Below, in pieces: positions 1 to 7,945 of a stretch of 15,735 bases of DNA (positions are counted from its first letter, which is position 1; each line of letters begins with the position of its first letter). Made by a program: the position numbers and the translations under genes. Source of the stretch: Deltaproteobacteria bacterium. Its GTDB lineage: Bacteria > Desulfobacterota > GWC2-55-46. Under the pieces are notes generated by a model. It was given only the letters and a program-made list of their open reading frames with translations, was not told the DNA's origin and searched no databases. The stretch covers positions 1 through 15,735 of the forward strand of contig JAKAIQ010000019.1 of the NCBI GenBank assembly GCA_021825035.1, in the 5' to 3' direction.

Positions 1-228
1 CCCGTGAATCCAGCTCATTCTCTCGGTGAATTGCATCTTGTACGTCGATGGGTCGAAATAAACGATAAGGATAAGCGAGAGGACGAAGTTTATAAGCGTG
101 GTTCCAAGGGCCATGGAGCGAATAGCTTCCCTGTAACGCCCGGGTATGAAGAAAAGTATCCCGACGCCGATGAGAGGGATGAATATAAGCAGTGACAATA
201 TGGGGAAATGAAGAGTATTTTCTGCCAT
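1..228 (-). CDS. nuoM: NADH-quinone oxidoreductase subunit M, N-terminal part (cut by window edge)
   Basis: First 76 codons of the NuoM proton-pumping membrane subunit of complex I; the rest lies beyond base 1. The reading starts MAENTLHFPILSLLIFIPLI and has a first hydrophobic helix (about residues 5-28), a short basic loop (PGRYREAIRS), a second hydrophobic helix (about 40-56) and a following FxxRMSWI-like stretch, which is the usual beginning of NuoM before its first periplasmic segment. The ATG at 228 lies 20 bases after the nuoL stop. No good Shine-Dalgarno is visible (only a GGGA about 5 bases upstream), so translation may be coupled to nuoL. The identification rests on the hydrophobic pattern plus position directly after nuoL in a canonical nuo order. 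The catalytic Glu and Lys residues lie outside the window. Confidence 0.88.
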   Translation of the reverse strand, partial: MAENTLHFPILSLLIFIPLIGVGILFFIPGRYREAIRSMALGTTLINFVLSLILIVYFDPSTYKMQFTERMSWIHG

Positions 229-248
229 TGGTCCCGGTTATTTAACCT

Positions 249-2261
249 CTATCCGAAAAGTATCCTTCCGATAAGAATGATGATTCCTACGACGAATATA
301 AGAGCGTAATTCTGAAGATAGCCGGTCTGGAGCCTCCTCCATATGCCGCTATTGTACTCAACGACGGTAGCGAATGAATTTATTATGCCGTCTACCACGT
401 AAATATCGAATTTATGTGATACCCAGGAAACAAACCTCGTAAGCCACGCCGCTCCGTTTACGAGCCAGTCGATGAACGAAAGGTCGAATGAAAGGCACGT
501 ACGTGCGAGCCTCTTGGCAGGGTTTACCACTGCGGCGTCATATAGTTCATCGATGTAATATTTATTGTAAAGCAGCGTATAGACGCCGTTAAACCTCTGC
601 GAAACGGTTTCAGGGTCAAGGAAGGCCGGGCGGCGTTCCCGCCATGGCTCGTAATACGATATGGCGGCAAGCGTTATGCCGGATACTCCGGCGGCAACGG
701 AAACGAGCATGAGAATGTATTCAAGGCTGCTTACCCCTGCCGCTTCCGCGGCCACGGCCCCGTGCTCGAAGACCGGGGCGAGATAATTGTGGAACGGCGA
801 GCCACCGGCAAAGAACGGCATCCCGATAAGGCCTCCGAAGGTCGCAAGTATGGCGAGTATAATGAGCGGGATCGTCATCACGGCCGGCGACTCATGTATA
901 TGATGCTTCGTATGCTCATCCGCCCTGCATTCGCCCGTAAAAGTCATGAAGACCTGCCTGAACATGTAGAACGCGGTCATGAAGGCCGTAAAGAGCCCCA
1001 CAGCCCATATTACGTAATGCCCCTTGGTGAATGCCGCGCCAAGGATCTCGTCCTTGCTCCAGAAGCCGCTGAAGGGGGGTATCCCGGCTATGGCTATGGC
1101 GCCGATTATAAACGTAATAGAAGTGGTCTTCAGGAGTCCGAAGAGCCCGCCCATCTTGGTCATGTCCTGCTCACCCGACATTGCGTGGATTACGCTGCCG
1201 GACCCAAGGAAGAGAAGTCCCTTGAAAAAAGCGTGGGTCATGAGATGAAATACCCCGGCGTCGTATGCGCCGAGTCCGACCCCAACGAACATATAGCCGA
1301 GCTGGGATACGGTCGAATAGGCAAGGACTTTTTTGATATCGTTCTGGACAAGCCCGATGGATGCCGCAAAAAAAGCGGTGAAAACCCCTACCGATGCAAC
1401 AAGCTGGCCGGTGAATGGGGCGAGGCTGAAAAGAATGTTATTTCTCGCAACCATGTAGACGCCGGCGGTCACCATCGTCGCCGCATGTATGAGGGCGCTC
1501 ACCGGGGTAGGGCCTTCCATGGCGTCAGGCAACCAGACATAGAGCGGGAACTGCGCCGATTTTCCGATGGCGCCGGTAAAGAGAAGGCACGTTATAACGG
1601 TAATGAGCCGCGGGTCTATGAGATTTGCGTTCTTGAACACTTCCGTGTAGTCGAGGGTATGCACGCCATGCCCGTACAGGGTCCAGAAAAGAAGAAAGAC
1701 GCCGACCGAGAAGCCGAAATCCCCGAACCTGTTTACCACAAAGGCCTTCTTGCCTGCATCGCTTGCGGATTTTTTCTCATACCAGAAGCCTATGAGGAGG
1801 TAGGAGCACAGACCGACGCCCTCCCAACCGAGGTACATGACAAGATAATTCGCTCCGAGAACGAGCATGAGCATGAAGAATACGAAAAAGTTAAGATACG
1901 AAAAGTACCTCCAAAATCCCTTGTCGTGATGCATGTAGCCCACGGAATATACATGGATGAGAAAGCCCACGCCCGTGACCACAAGGATCATGAGGGTCGA
2001 AAGCGGGTCTATCAGGAAGTTGAACGTTATATGAAAAAATCCGCTCGGTATCCAGTCGAAGACCGTGACCACTATGGAGCGCGACTCCGCCGGAAGAGAG
2101 ACGAGGTTCACGAATATGGATACGGCAATAATAAAAGCCATGGCCATTGCAATACAGCCGATGAGTCCAACGGCCTTCTTGCCGAGCCTGCTCCCAACGA
2201 CCCCGTTTATTATCGCGCCTATAAGCGGCAGCACCGGTATAAGCCATACGTAACTGAACAT
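249..2261 (-). CDS. nuoL: NADH-quinone oxidoreductase subunit L (Na+/H+ antiporter-like)
   Basis: Largest antiporter-like membrane subunit of complex I, which forms the distal proton channel and carries the long lateral helix. It has 670 residues, normal for the family, with about 16 membrane segments. Visible signatures are the TM5 glutamate in YLGWEGVGLCSYLLIGFW (E147), the TM7 lysine in GAIGKSAQFPLYVWLPDAME (K234), the following GPTPVSALIHAATMVTAGVY, the lysine in THAFFKGLLFLGSGSVIHA (K347) and FSGFWSKDEILGAAF with K403. These correspond to the proton-channel residues E144, K229, K342 and K399 of E. coli NuoL. The C-terminal 130 or so residues fit the amphipathic lateral helix and its anchor. 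The ATG is 2 bases after the nuoK stop, with GAAGGGG about 6 bases upstream inside the end of nuoK. A very long open frame on the opposite strand is a shadow. Confidence 0.98.
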   Translation of the reverse strand: MFSYVWLIPVLPLIGAIINGVVGSRLGKKAVGLIGCIAMAMAFIIAVSIFVNLVSLPAESRSIVVTVFDWIPSGFFHITFNFLIDPLSTLMILVVTGVGFLIHVYSVGYMHHDKGFWRYFSYLNFFVFFMLMLVLGANYLVMYLGWEGVGLCSYLLIGFWYEKKSASDAGKKAFVVNRFGDFGFSVGVFLLFWTLYGHGVHTLDYTEVFKNANLIDPRLITVITCLLFTGAIGKSAQFPLYVWLPDAMEGPTPVSALIHAATMVTAGVYMVARNNILFSLAPFTGQLVASVGVFTAFFAASIGLVQNDIKKVLAYSTVSQLGYMFVGVGLGAYDAGVFHLMTHAFFKGLLFLGSGSVIHAMSGEQDMTKMGGLFGLLKTTSITFIIGAIAIAGIPPFSGFWSKDEILGAAFTKGHYVIWAVGLFTAFMTAFYMFRQVFMTFTGECRADEHTKHHIHESPAVMTIPLIILAILATFGGLIGMPFFAGGSPFHNYLAPVFEHGAVAAEAAGVSSLEYILMLVSVAAGVSGITLAAISYYEPWRERRPAFLDPETVSQRFNGVYTLLYNKYYIDELYDAAVVNPAKRLARTCLSFDLSFIDWLVNGAAWLTRFVSWVSHKFDIYVVDGIINSFATVVEYNSGIWRRLQTGYLQNYALIFVVGIIILIGRILFG

Positions 2262-2263
2262 AT

Positions 2264-2566
2264 CTACCCCTTCATGTCCCCTATCTCGTCGACATTCACC
2301 GTTTTCCGATTCCTGTATACCGTCACAAGTATGGCAAGGCCGATAGCCACTTCAGCCGCAGCGACGGTAATGTTGAACACGACGAAGATCATGCCGTTAA
2401 GCCCCTTCAGAAAATACGAGAACGCGGCGAGGCTTATGTTTGCGGAGTTGAATATAAGCTCAAGGGACATGAGTATTATGATGATATTGCGCCTCAGGAG
2501 CACGCCTGCCACCCCTATGGCGAAGAGCACGAAGCTCAATATCAGAAAGTGATTCAGTGTCGGCAT
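2264..2566 (-). CDS. nuoK: NADH-quinone oxidoreductase subunit K
   Basis: Small membrane subunit of complex I (homologue of mitochondrial ND4L and MrpC) with three transmembrane helices, contributing two buried glutamates to the proton path between the quinone module and the antiporter subunits. At 100 residues it is the usual size. Both key acids are present: E36 in LMSLELIFNSANI and E72 in VAAAEVAIGLAILV, at the same numbers as in E. coli NuoK. The start lies 4 bases after the nuoJ stop and the stop 2 bases before the nuoL start, so J, K and L are probably translationally coupled. Nothing unusual apart from FNITVAAAE, where many family members have a different residue pair before the AAAE. 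Confidence 0.97.
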   Translation of the reverse strand: MPTLNHFLILSFVLFAIGVAGVLLRRNIIIILMSLELIFNSANISLAAFSYFLKGLNGMIFVVFNITVAAAEVAIGLAILVTVYRNRKTVNVDEIGDMKG

Positions 2567-2570
2567 CTTT

Positions 2571-3080
2571 CTATCCCTGTCTGTCCTTCATCACGAGCAC
2601 TATGGCCCCCACGAGCGCAACAAGAAGTAGGATCGACACCACCTCGAACGGAAACAGGTACTTGGTATAAAGCTCTTTACCGAGAACCTCGGTGCCATGT
2701 CCGATAAGGATGCCGTCGGTATACCCCCCGACAGGCGCCGAAAGCTTTCCGCCGATTATCATATAGGCTATCAGCGCGAGCATGACCACGACGGCAGGGA
2801 TGGCGATCACGCTCTGTTGATTGAACGCTTCCGTGAGCTCTTCCTTGCCGATGTCGAGAACCATGACTGCAAAAAGGAAAAGAACCATGATCGCTCCGAC
2901 GTAGATAAAGACCTGCACCGCCGCAAGGAACGGTGACCTGAGAAGTATGAAGATAGCCGCCACCTGCAGAAGCGTCACCATTAGGTAGAAGGCGCTGTGG
3001 ACCGGGTTCCTCACCGAAATCACGCCTATCGCCGAGAGCACGGCAATCGTCGCGAATATATAGAAGAATATCTGTTCCAT
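2571..3080 (-). CDS. nuoJ: NADH-quinone oxidoreductase subunit J
   Basis: Membrane subunit J of complex I (homologue of ND6), 169 residues, with five predicted helices at about 1-22, 28-48, 53-76, 91-109 and 143-163. The third helix shows the family signature VQVFIYVGAIMVLFLFAVMVLD, in which the Tyr-Val-Gly-Ala-Ile region forms the pi-bulge linked to coupling in solved complex I structures. The preceding NPVHSAFYLMVTLL is also typical. The ATG at 3080 lies 60 bases after the nuoI stop, the largest gap in the membrane half of the operon. Only a poor AGGA about 15 bases upstream is visible, so initiation may be weak or may use an unrecognised leader. The family assignment is secure. Confidence 0.96.
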   Translation of the reverse strand: MEQIFFYIFATIAVLSAIGVISVRNPVHSAFYLMVTLLQVAAIFILLRSPFLAAVQVFIYVGAIMVLFLFAVMVLDIGKEELTEAFNQQSVIAIPAVVVMLALIAYMIIGGKLSAPVGGYTDGILIGHGTEVLGKELYTKYLFPFEVVSILLLVALVGAIVLVMKDRQG

Positions 3081-3140
3081 CGATTTTTGTTAAGTCCTAA
3101 CACTACACGAACGCATGTAAAAAGTCCATCACATTCATGA

Positions 3141-3719
3141 TTACCAGTTTCTTCTCTTCGTCTTCGCGAGGTCCGCCTTAATGCGTATTCCCGCCGGTGT
3201 GACGATGAATGTGGATGAGGCGACCACACCGCCTTCAAAACTCTCCGGCACAGCCTGCGGCACGAGGAGTTCTTCCCTCTGCTTGAGATTGCAGCTCGAA
3301 TCCGTGCATGCAAGCTCATAGTCCCTTCCGAGCCGCAAGGCCCTCGTCGGACAGGCATCCTCGCAGTATCCGCAAAAGAGACATCTAACGAGATCGACCT
3401 TCCAGACCCTGGCCACCCTGTCCGATATGCCGCGCCCGGTGTCGTCTTCCATGGGGATGACGGTTATGCACTGAGTCGGACATGCCTTGGAGCAGAGCTC
3501 GCAGGCCACGCACAGTTCCCTGCCTTTTTCGTCCCTGTTAAGGGTATGCAGTCCCCTGAACCTTCTGTACGGGATCCACTTTTCCTGGTCGGGGTATTTA
3601 AGGGTTATGCTCTTTGTGGCGTTATACCCCAAAGTCACCATCAGTCCCTTTACGAAGTCCGTAAAGACCACCTTTTTTATCAGTTCGAATATGTTAACTC
3701 CGCCCTTTTTGCCGTTCAT
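3141..3719 (-). CDS. nuoI: NADH-quinone oxidoreductase subunit I (2 x 4Fe-4S ferredoxin-like)
   Basis: Peripheral-arm subunit that carries clusters N6a and N6b and passes electrons from NuoG towards N2 in NuoB. It has 192 residues. The two CxxCxxCxxxCP motifs are intact: C70, C73, C76, C80 (CVACELCSKACP) and C113, C116, C119, C123 (CLFCGYCEDACP). The N-terminal amphipathic stretch ending YRRFRGLHTL, which anchors the subunit to NuoH, is typical. Beyond about residue 135 the tail carries two more cysteines (CTDSSC, at 138 and 143) and a basic C-terminus (KTKRRNW). The start codon overlaps the nuoH stop by 4 bases (ATGA), which indicates translational coupling with the subunit it docks on. Confidence 0.98.
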   Translation of the reverse strand: MNGKKGGVNIFELIKKVVFTDFVKGLMVTLGYNATKSITLKYPDQEKWIPYRRFRGLHTLNRDEKGRELCVACELCSKACPTQCITVIPMEDDTGRGISDRVARVWKVDLVRCLFCGYCEDACPTRALRLGRDYELACTDSSCNLKQREELLVPQAVPESFEGGVVASSTFIVTPAGIRIKADLAKTKRRNW

Positions 3720-4741
3720 ATCTTCATGAGCCCGGTTATTATAAGGTTAACAAGCGAAACGGGTATGAGTATCTTCCATCCTATGGTCATGAGCTGATCG
3801 TAGCGATACCTCGGAAGCGTGAACCTGAGCCACATGAAAAAGTATATGAATAGAATGACCTTCCCGATGAACCACAATATCGGGGGTACGAAGGGGATGT
3901 TGAAAGGCGCATTCCATCCGCCAAAAAAGAGCACAACCGACATGACGGACACCGTTACCATCGCCACGTACTCGGAAAGCATGAAGAAGGCGAACCTCAT
4001 GCCGCTGTATTCCGTATGGAACCCGGCGCCGAGCGTGCCTTCGTCCTCCGGCAGATCAAAAGGCACCCTGTTTATCTCGGCGGTCGCGCCGATAAGGAAT
4101 ATGAAGAACCATACCGGTCCGACCGGCAGATAGAAGAAGTTCCAGTGGAGAATGGTGCCGCCCTGGTGCTTGACTATCTCGACAAGGCTCAGGGACTTCG
4201 ATAAAAGCACCACTCCTATGGCCGAGAAGCTCACCGCGATTTCATAGCTTATCATCTGGGCCGAAGACCTCAAGCCGCCGATGAGAGCATACTTGCTGTT
4301 CGAGGACCAGCCGCCGAATATGAGGCCGTAAACGCCAAGACCGGAAATCGCGAGTACGTACAGTATACCGACATTCATGTCAGTTATATAAAGCGAAACC
4401 TGCCTGTCCAGGAACGGTATCGTCCATTTGTCCCCGAATGGTATGGCCGCGTAGACCGCGAACGCCGGTATCATCGCCATGAATGGAGCGAGCTTGAAGA
4501 GAAACTTATCGGCCTTGTCAGGGACGATATCCTCCTTCAGAATGAGCTTTATCATGTCGGCGAAAGGCTGAAGCAGGCCGTGCGGGCCTACCCTCCATGG
4601 GCCGAGCCTCACCTGGATGTGCCCTGCCACCTTCCTTTCGACGTACGTCAGCGGCAAGGGCAGCATGAAAAGTATCATGGTTATGACCAATACTTTTATA
4701 ACCATTAACGCCAGTGTTGCTATGAGTGAGATATCAGGCAT
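3716..4741 (-). CDS. nuoH: NADH-quinone oxidoreductase subunit H
   Basis: Membrane subunit that joins the hydrophilic arm to the proton-pumping arm and forms most of the quinone cavity (homologue of ND1). It has 341 residues and about eight helices. Seen motifs are YVERKVAGHIQVRLGPWRVG (32-51), GLLQPFADMIKLILKED (55-71), GGWSSNSKYALIGGLRSSAQ (143-162), RVPFDLPEDEGTLGAGFHTE (225-244) and the ending RYRYDQLMTIGWKILIP. Two details differ from the usual pattern. GPNRVG is GPWRVG (W49), and the acidic loop normally read as PExExELxxG is PEDEGTLGAG, with Thr236 where a third glutamate is common. An AAGGA lies about 8 bases before the ATG. The gene starts 39 bases after the cNMP-domain gene and overlaps nuoI by 4 bases. 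Confidence 0.97.
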   Translation of the reverse strand: MPDISLIATLALMVIKVLVITMILFMLPLPLTYVERKVAGHIQVRLGPWRVGPHGLLQPFADMIKLILKEDIVPDKADKFLFKLAPFMAMIPAFAVYAAIPFGDKWTIPFLDRQVSLYITDMNVGILYVLAISGLGVYGLIFGGWSSNSKYALIGGLRSSAQMISYEIAVSFSAIGVVLLSKSLSLVEIVKHQGGTILHWNFFYLPVGPVWFFIFLIGATAEINRVPFDLPEDEGTLGAGFHTEYSGMRFAFFMLSEYVAMVTVSVMSVVLFFGGWNAPFNIPFVPPILWFIGKVILFIYFFMWLRFTLPRYRYDQLMTIGWKILIPVSLVNLIITGLMKI

Positions 4742-4780
4742 CTTTACGTCCTTGTTTAAATCAAACCGTCGTTTACGGGA

Positions 4781-5251
4781 CTATCTTCTTCTTCCCCACA
4801 TGTAATTTACCATCTCCACGTACCTCGAATTCATTCCGCGCACTATCGAGTGTATTATGAAGATTATGTTCTTAAGCAACTTAAAAACCATCCTCGGGTT
4901 CGATTCAACCAGGGTGTCGAAGTCTTTTTTTTCGAGCACGTAGGTCTCAAGGTCGGATATTGCCACTATGGTGGCCGACCTGGGCCTTCCGTCAAGAAAA
5001 CTCATCTCCCCGAAGATATCTCCGTCCTTCATGAGGGTAAGGGTAAAAAGCTCTCCGTCCGGCGCGGTCTTGCAGGCCTTGACCTCGCCTTTTTTAATCA
5101 AGTAAAGCGAGTTGCCGTCCTCGGAATCCCTGAAAACCGTTTCCCCGAGCTTGAAGTCCTTTTTCTTGACTATCTTTGAAACAGCCTCAAGCTCGACGTC
5201 TGAAAGATCCGCAAAAAAGAGATATTCCCTCAACATTTTCGGATCGACCAT
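4781..5251 (-). CDS. Stand-alone cyclic-nucleotide-binding domain protein inside the nuo operon
   Basis: A 156-residue protein made of one CRP-type beta-barrel domain (about residues 12-110) followed by a helical tail (110-150) and a basic end (WGRRR). The phosphate-binding cassette is FGEMSFLDGRPRSATIVA (80-97). It keeps the glutamate (E82) and the arginine followed by a small residue (R91, S92) that contact ribose and phosphate in cNMP-binding members, so ligand binding is plausible. No helix-turn-helix is present, so it is not a CRP/FNR transcription factor, and no kinase, channel or transferase domain is attached. There is no signal peptide or clear membrane helix; NIIFIIHSI (128-136) is a short hydrophobic patch in the tail. 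It lies 84 bases after nuoG and 39 before nuoH, with a strong ribosome binding site (GGGAGG, 6 bases before ATG), better than most nuo genes here. Its role is unknown; regulation or assembly of complex I is an inference from position. Confidence 0.9.
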   Translation of the reverse strand: MVDPKMLREYLFFADLSDVELEAVSKIVKKKDFKLGETVFRDSEDGNSLYLIKKGEVKACKTAPDGELFTLTLMKDGDIFGEMSFLDGRPRSATIVAISDLETYVLEKKDFDTLVESNPRMVFKLLKNIIFIIHSIVRGMNSRYVEMVNYMWGRRR

Positions 5252-5335
5252 TATCTACCTCCCGGCCTTCGCTTTTATCAGGCCACTTGACGGCCAAACT
5301 TGCCGCCCGCAAAATTCAGGCTCCGACCCTCTTCC

Positions 5336-7852
5336 CTAAGCCTTTGTTATGTTGACCCTCGGAATGCCTTCGCCCCGCCTGAAAAACCTGTTGACCGGCA
5401 CGTCAGCGTAATTTTCGGCGATGAAGGCTATCCCTCTTTTCGATCCTTTGCGGGTATTAAGAGTCGCGCGGGCCTCATAATATCTGCCAGTTATGCTAAC
5501 CTTGTCTCCGCTCGCGAGTCCAAGCGACAACGCGTCTTCTTCGCTTATCTCGACGACCGCGCTCTTTAAAAGCCCGGTAAGCGTCGGAGACATCCTTGAT
5601 AAAGCGCCTGAGTGAAAAAGATGATTCCCTGTAGTTAGCACGAAGGGATATTCGCCGGCTTCCGGCTCTATCTTTGTATCAAAATCGGTTACGGCAAACT
5701 CCGCGCCTCTGTCCGCCCCCATTACCATGGCCTCTTTAAGGTCGAGCTTATTTTCGACATTTCTTTTATTGTTGAAGGCAAGGCTGACGCCCGCGTACAT
5801 CGGTATCTCTTTTCTTATCTCGTCGAGAACTAGGACCGGGTTTTTCGGACCGAACGACCTGTCGAAGGTCTCTCCTATCGCCCTTATGATGTCTATATCG
5901 CGCTTGGCCTTTACGGGCGGTGGAAGGAGCTTTCTTATTATCTGCGCCCTTCCCTCCTGATTTGTAAACATGCCGTCCTTTTCAGCAAAGCTCGAAGAAG
6001 GTAACACAACGTGGGCGTGCCTGGCAGTCTCCGACAGGAAACAGTCCTGCACCACGAGGAACTTTAGGCTCGACAGCGCCGACCTGGCGAAGCCTTCGTC
6101 AGGATGCATCACGGCTATATCCGACTGAACTACATACATGGCTTTAAGCTCGCCTTTGGAAGCGGCTTCGAGCATCTCGGTACATCCCATGCCCCTCTCG
6201 CTCACCGGACTGTAACCAGGGCCGAATCCGGGGTGCACCCCCATCTCCCAGGCGCCCCTCTGATTGGCCCTGTCGAGGACGGGAATAACAGTCACCTTCT
6301 TGCCAAGGGCCTTCAGTACGTCTTTAAGAAGCGCAAGACCTTTTAGCCCTTCAGGATAACGTATGAACTCCGTTCCCGCCAAAAAGCCGATGGATTGCGA
6401 CGCGGCGATCTTCTTCGCTACGGCAAGTATATCTTCCGCTATGCATCCAGTCCTGTTTATCAACTCTTCCAGCCGGATGTCTTTGAGACGGCTCATCCCG
6501 GATACGTCCTTAAGCCTGTCCGCGGATTCCGAGTAAATGCACAAAGTCAGCGAGTCAAGGAGATGCCCGGCGGAGGCTGCATTGTGTCGCAGGGTCTTAT
6601 TGGCCGAGCTGTCGAGCTTCATGGACCTTGAAGAGGCTATGACAAGGTTCATCGATCTTCCGGCGGATATTCGCCTTACCATATAATCGGTAACCGGATT
6701 TTCATCCGACAGATGCGCTCCTGTTATAAGCACCGTGTCGGATTCCATGCAATCGAACACCGACGCTCCGCCTTCAGTCATCCCAGTAGCGCTGATAAAG
6801 CCTTCCACGGCACGGGGGTCCCATCTCGCGCTCGAATCGATATTTGGGCTTCCGAGCGCCGTCCTGAAGAGTTTCTGAAAGAGATACAGCTCTTCGTCGG
6901 TAAGCCTCGCGGAGGCGACGCCCCCGATATTTTTTCCCGCCGCCGCAAAATTGTCTTTTATGAGACCAAGAGCCTCTTCCCACGAGGCAGGCTCAAGGGA
7001 GCCGGATCTTCTTACAAGAGGCGTTGTAAGGCGCTCAGGACTGTTTATGAAGTCAAACCCGAATCTGCCCCTGGCGCACAGCGTCTCGCTGTTGAGTCCT
7101 ACGCCGAGTTGCGCCCTCGCCCTTATCACGACGCCGTCCCTTTCCTCGATGACCATCCTGCATCCTGTGGCGCAATAAGGGCAAATGGTATCTTTGCCCT
7201 TAAGGTCCCAGGGCCTGGTCTTATATCTGTAAGGGAGCCTCATGAAGCACCCCACGGGACAGACTTCTATGCAGTTTCCGTCCTGGTCGCAATCGAGGAA
7301 TGACCTTAAAAAGCTCGTCTCCTCCTGATGGTCTCCCCTGCCGAGCGCGCCGAGGACGTTCGCCCCCACGACCTCCCTGCAGACCCTTACGCACTTCATG
7401 CACTGGACGCACCTGTTGGAATTCTTTATGATCACCGGGCTTAAGACATAGTCCTTTTCCTGGAACTTGAACTTAGGTTCCGCGTGACGGCCCTTGTGAG
7501 GCCCGAACCTGTAGACCATGTCCTGGAGCTCGCACTCGCCGCCCTTGTCGCAGACCGGGCAATCGAGGGCGTGGTTCGCGAGGAGAAATTCGAGCATCGA
7601 CGCCCTTGCCGACATGACTGTCGGGGTCTCCGTATGAATGCTCATGCCATGGAGCACCGGGGTTATGCAGGAGGGCTGAAGCTTTTTCTGGCCTTCTATC
7701 TCGACAAGGCACATCCTGCATGAGCCTACCCCCACGAGGTCGGCCTGATAGCAGAAGGTCGGTATCTCGAACCCGGCGTCCCTTGCGGCGTCGAGTATGA
7801 GCGTTCCGTCCCTTACAGTTACCTCTTTTCCGTTTATCTTTACGGTAGCCAT
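5336..7852 (-). CDS. nuoG: NADH-quinone oxidoreductase subunit G
   Basis: Large iron-sulphur subunit of the NADH-oxidising arm (838 residues) that relays electrons from NuoF to NuoI. Ligand sets in order: 2Fe-2S N1b at C34, C45, C48, C62; N5 at H94, C98, C101, C107; N4 at C148, C151, C154 and C198 (CPVG); N7 at C224, C227, C231, C259. The N7 ligands show it has the formate-dehydrogenase-like 4Fe-4S domain. The molybdopterin-oxidoreductase-like fold continues from about 270 to the end and includes a C-terminal barrel resembling the MopB C-terminal domain (about 735-838). There is no sign of a Sec/Cys molybdenum ligand in the expected context. Odd: extra cysteines C158, C188, C194 and C202, with C188-x2-D191-x2-C194 resembling a ferredoxin motif in which Asp replaces the middle Cys. 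The start is 93 bases after nuoF and lacks a good Shine-Dalgarno. Confidence 0.97.
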   Translation of the reverse strand: MATVKINGKEVTVRDGTLILDAARDAGFEIPTFCYQADLVGVGSCRMCLVEIEGQKKLQPSCITPVLHGMSIHTETPTVMSARASMLEFLLANHALDCPVCDKGGECELQDMVYRFGPHKGRHAEPKFKFQEKDYVLSPVIIKNSNRCVQCMKCVRVCREVVGANVLGALGRGDHQEETSFLRSFLDCDQDGNCIEVCPVGCFMRLPYRYKTRPWDLKGKDTICPYCATGCRMVIEERDGVVIRARAQLGVGLNSETLCARGRFGFDFINSPERLTTPLVRRSGSLEPASWEEALGLIKDNFAAAGKNIGGVASARLTDEELYLFQKLFRTALGSPNIDSSARWDPRAVEGFISATGMTEGGASVFDCMESDTVLITGAHLSDENPVTDYMVRRISAGRSMNLVIASSRSMKLDSSANKTLRHNAASAGHLLDSLTLCIYSESADRLKDVSGMSRLKDIRLEELINRTGCIAEDILAVAKKIAASQSIGFLAGTEFIRYPEGLKGLALLKDVLKALGKKVTVIPVLDRANQRGAWEMGVHPGFGPGYSPVSERGMGCTEMLEAASKGELKAMYVVQSDIAVMHPDEGFARSALSSLKFLVVQDCFLSETARHAHVVLPSSSFAEKDGMFTNQEGRAQIIRKLLPPPVKAKRDIDIIRAIGETFDRSFGPKNPVLVLDEIRKEIPMYAGVSLAFNNKRNVENKLDLKEAMVMGADRGAEFAVTDFDTKIEPEAGEYPFVLTTGNHLFHSGALSRMSPTLTGLLKSAVVEISEEDALSLGLASGDKVSITGRYYEARATLNTRKGSKRGIAFIAENYADVPVNRFFRRGEGIPRVNITKA

Positions 7853-7945
7853 TTAATTTTCAGCCTTAATTGCGACCTTTCGCCGAGCAATTTCCTTACG
7901 GCTGTTTTTACGCCTGTCTACGGCATGGCACAGGAATCGGTCAGA

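Noticed and set aside
762..2552. A 596-codon open frame on the plus strand, antisense to nuoL and nuoK
   Set aside because: It lies wholly opposite clear membrane-protein genes. Its translation is a charged His/Arg/Glu/Tyr-rich string with no domain, and it has no ribosome binding site. Absence of stops follows from the codon use of nuoL on the other strand.
4925..4932. Run of eight A (minus strand) in the cNMP-domain gene, and two similar runs in the hydrolase gene (about 12750 and 13258), as possible frameshift sites
   Set aside because: Each encodes Lys codons in an uninterrupted family-like frame, and no alternative frame of interest follows; slippage is possible but unsupported.
7853..7945. 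93-base gap between nuoF and nuoG, checked for a promoter, terminator or extra gene
   Set aside because: Only a weak 5-bp inverted repeat (CCTGT/ACAGG) was seen; no credible promoter or short frame.
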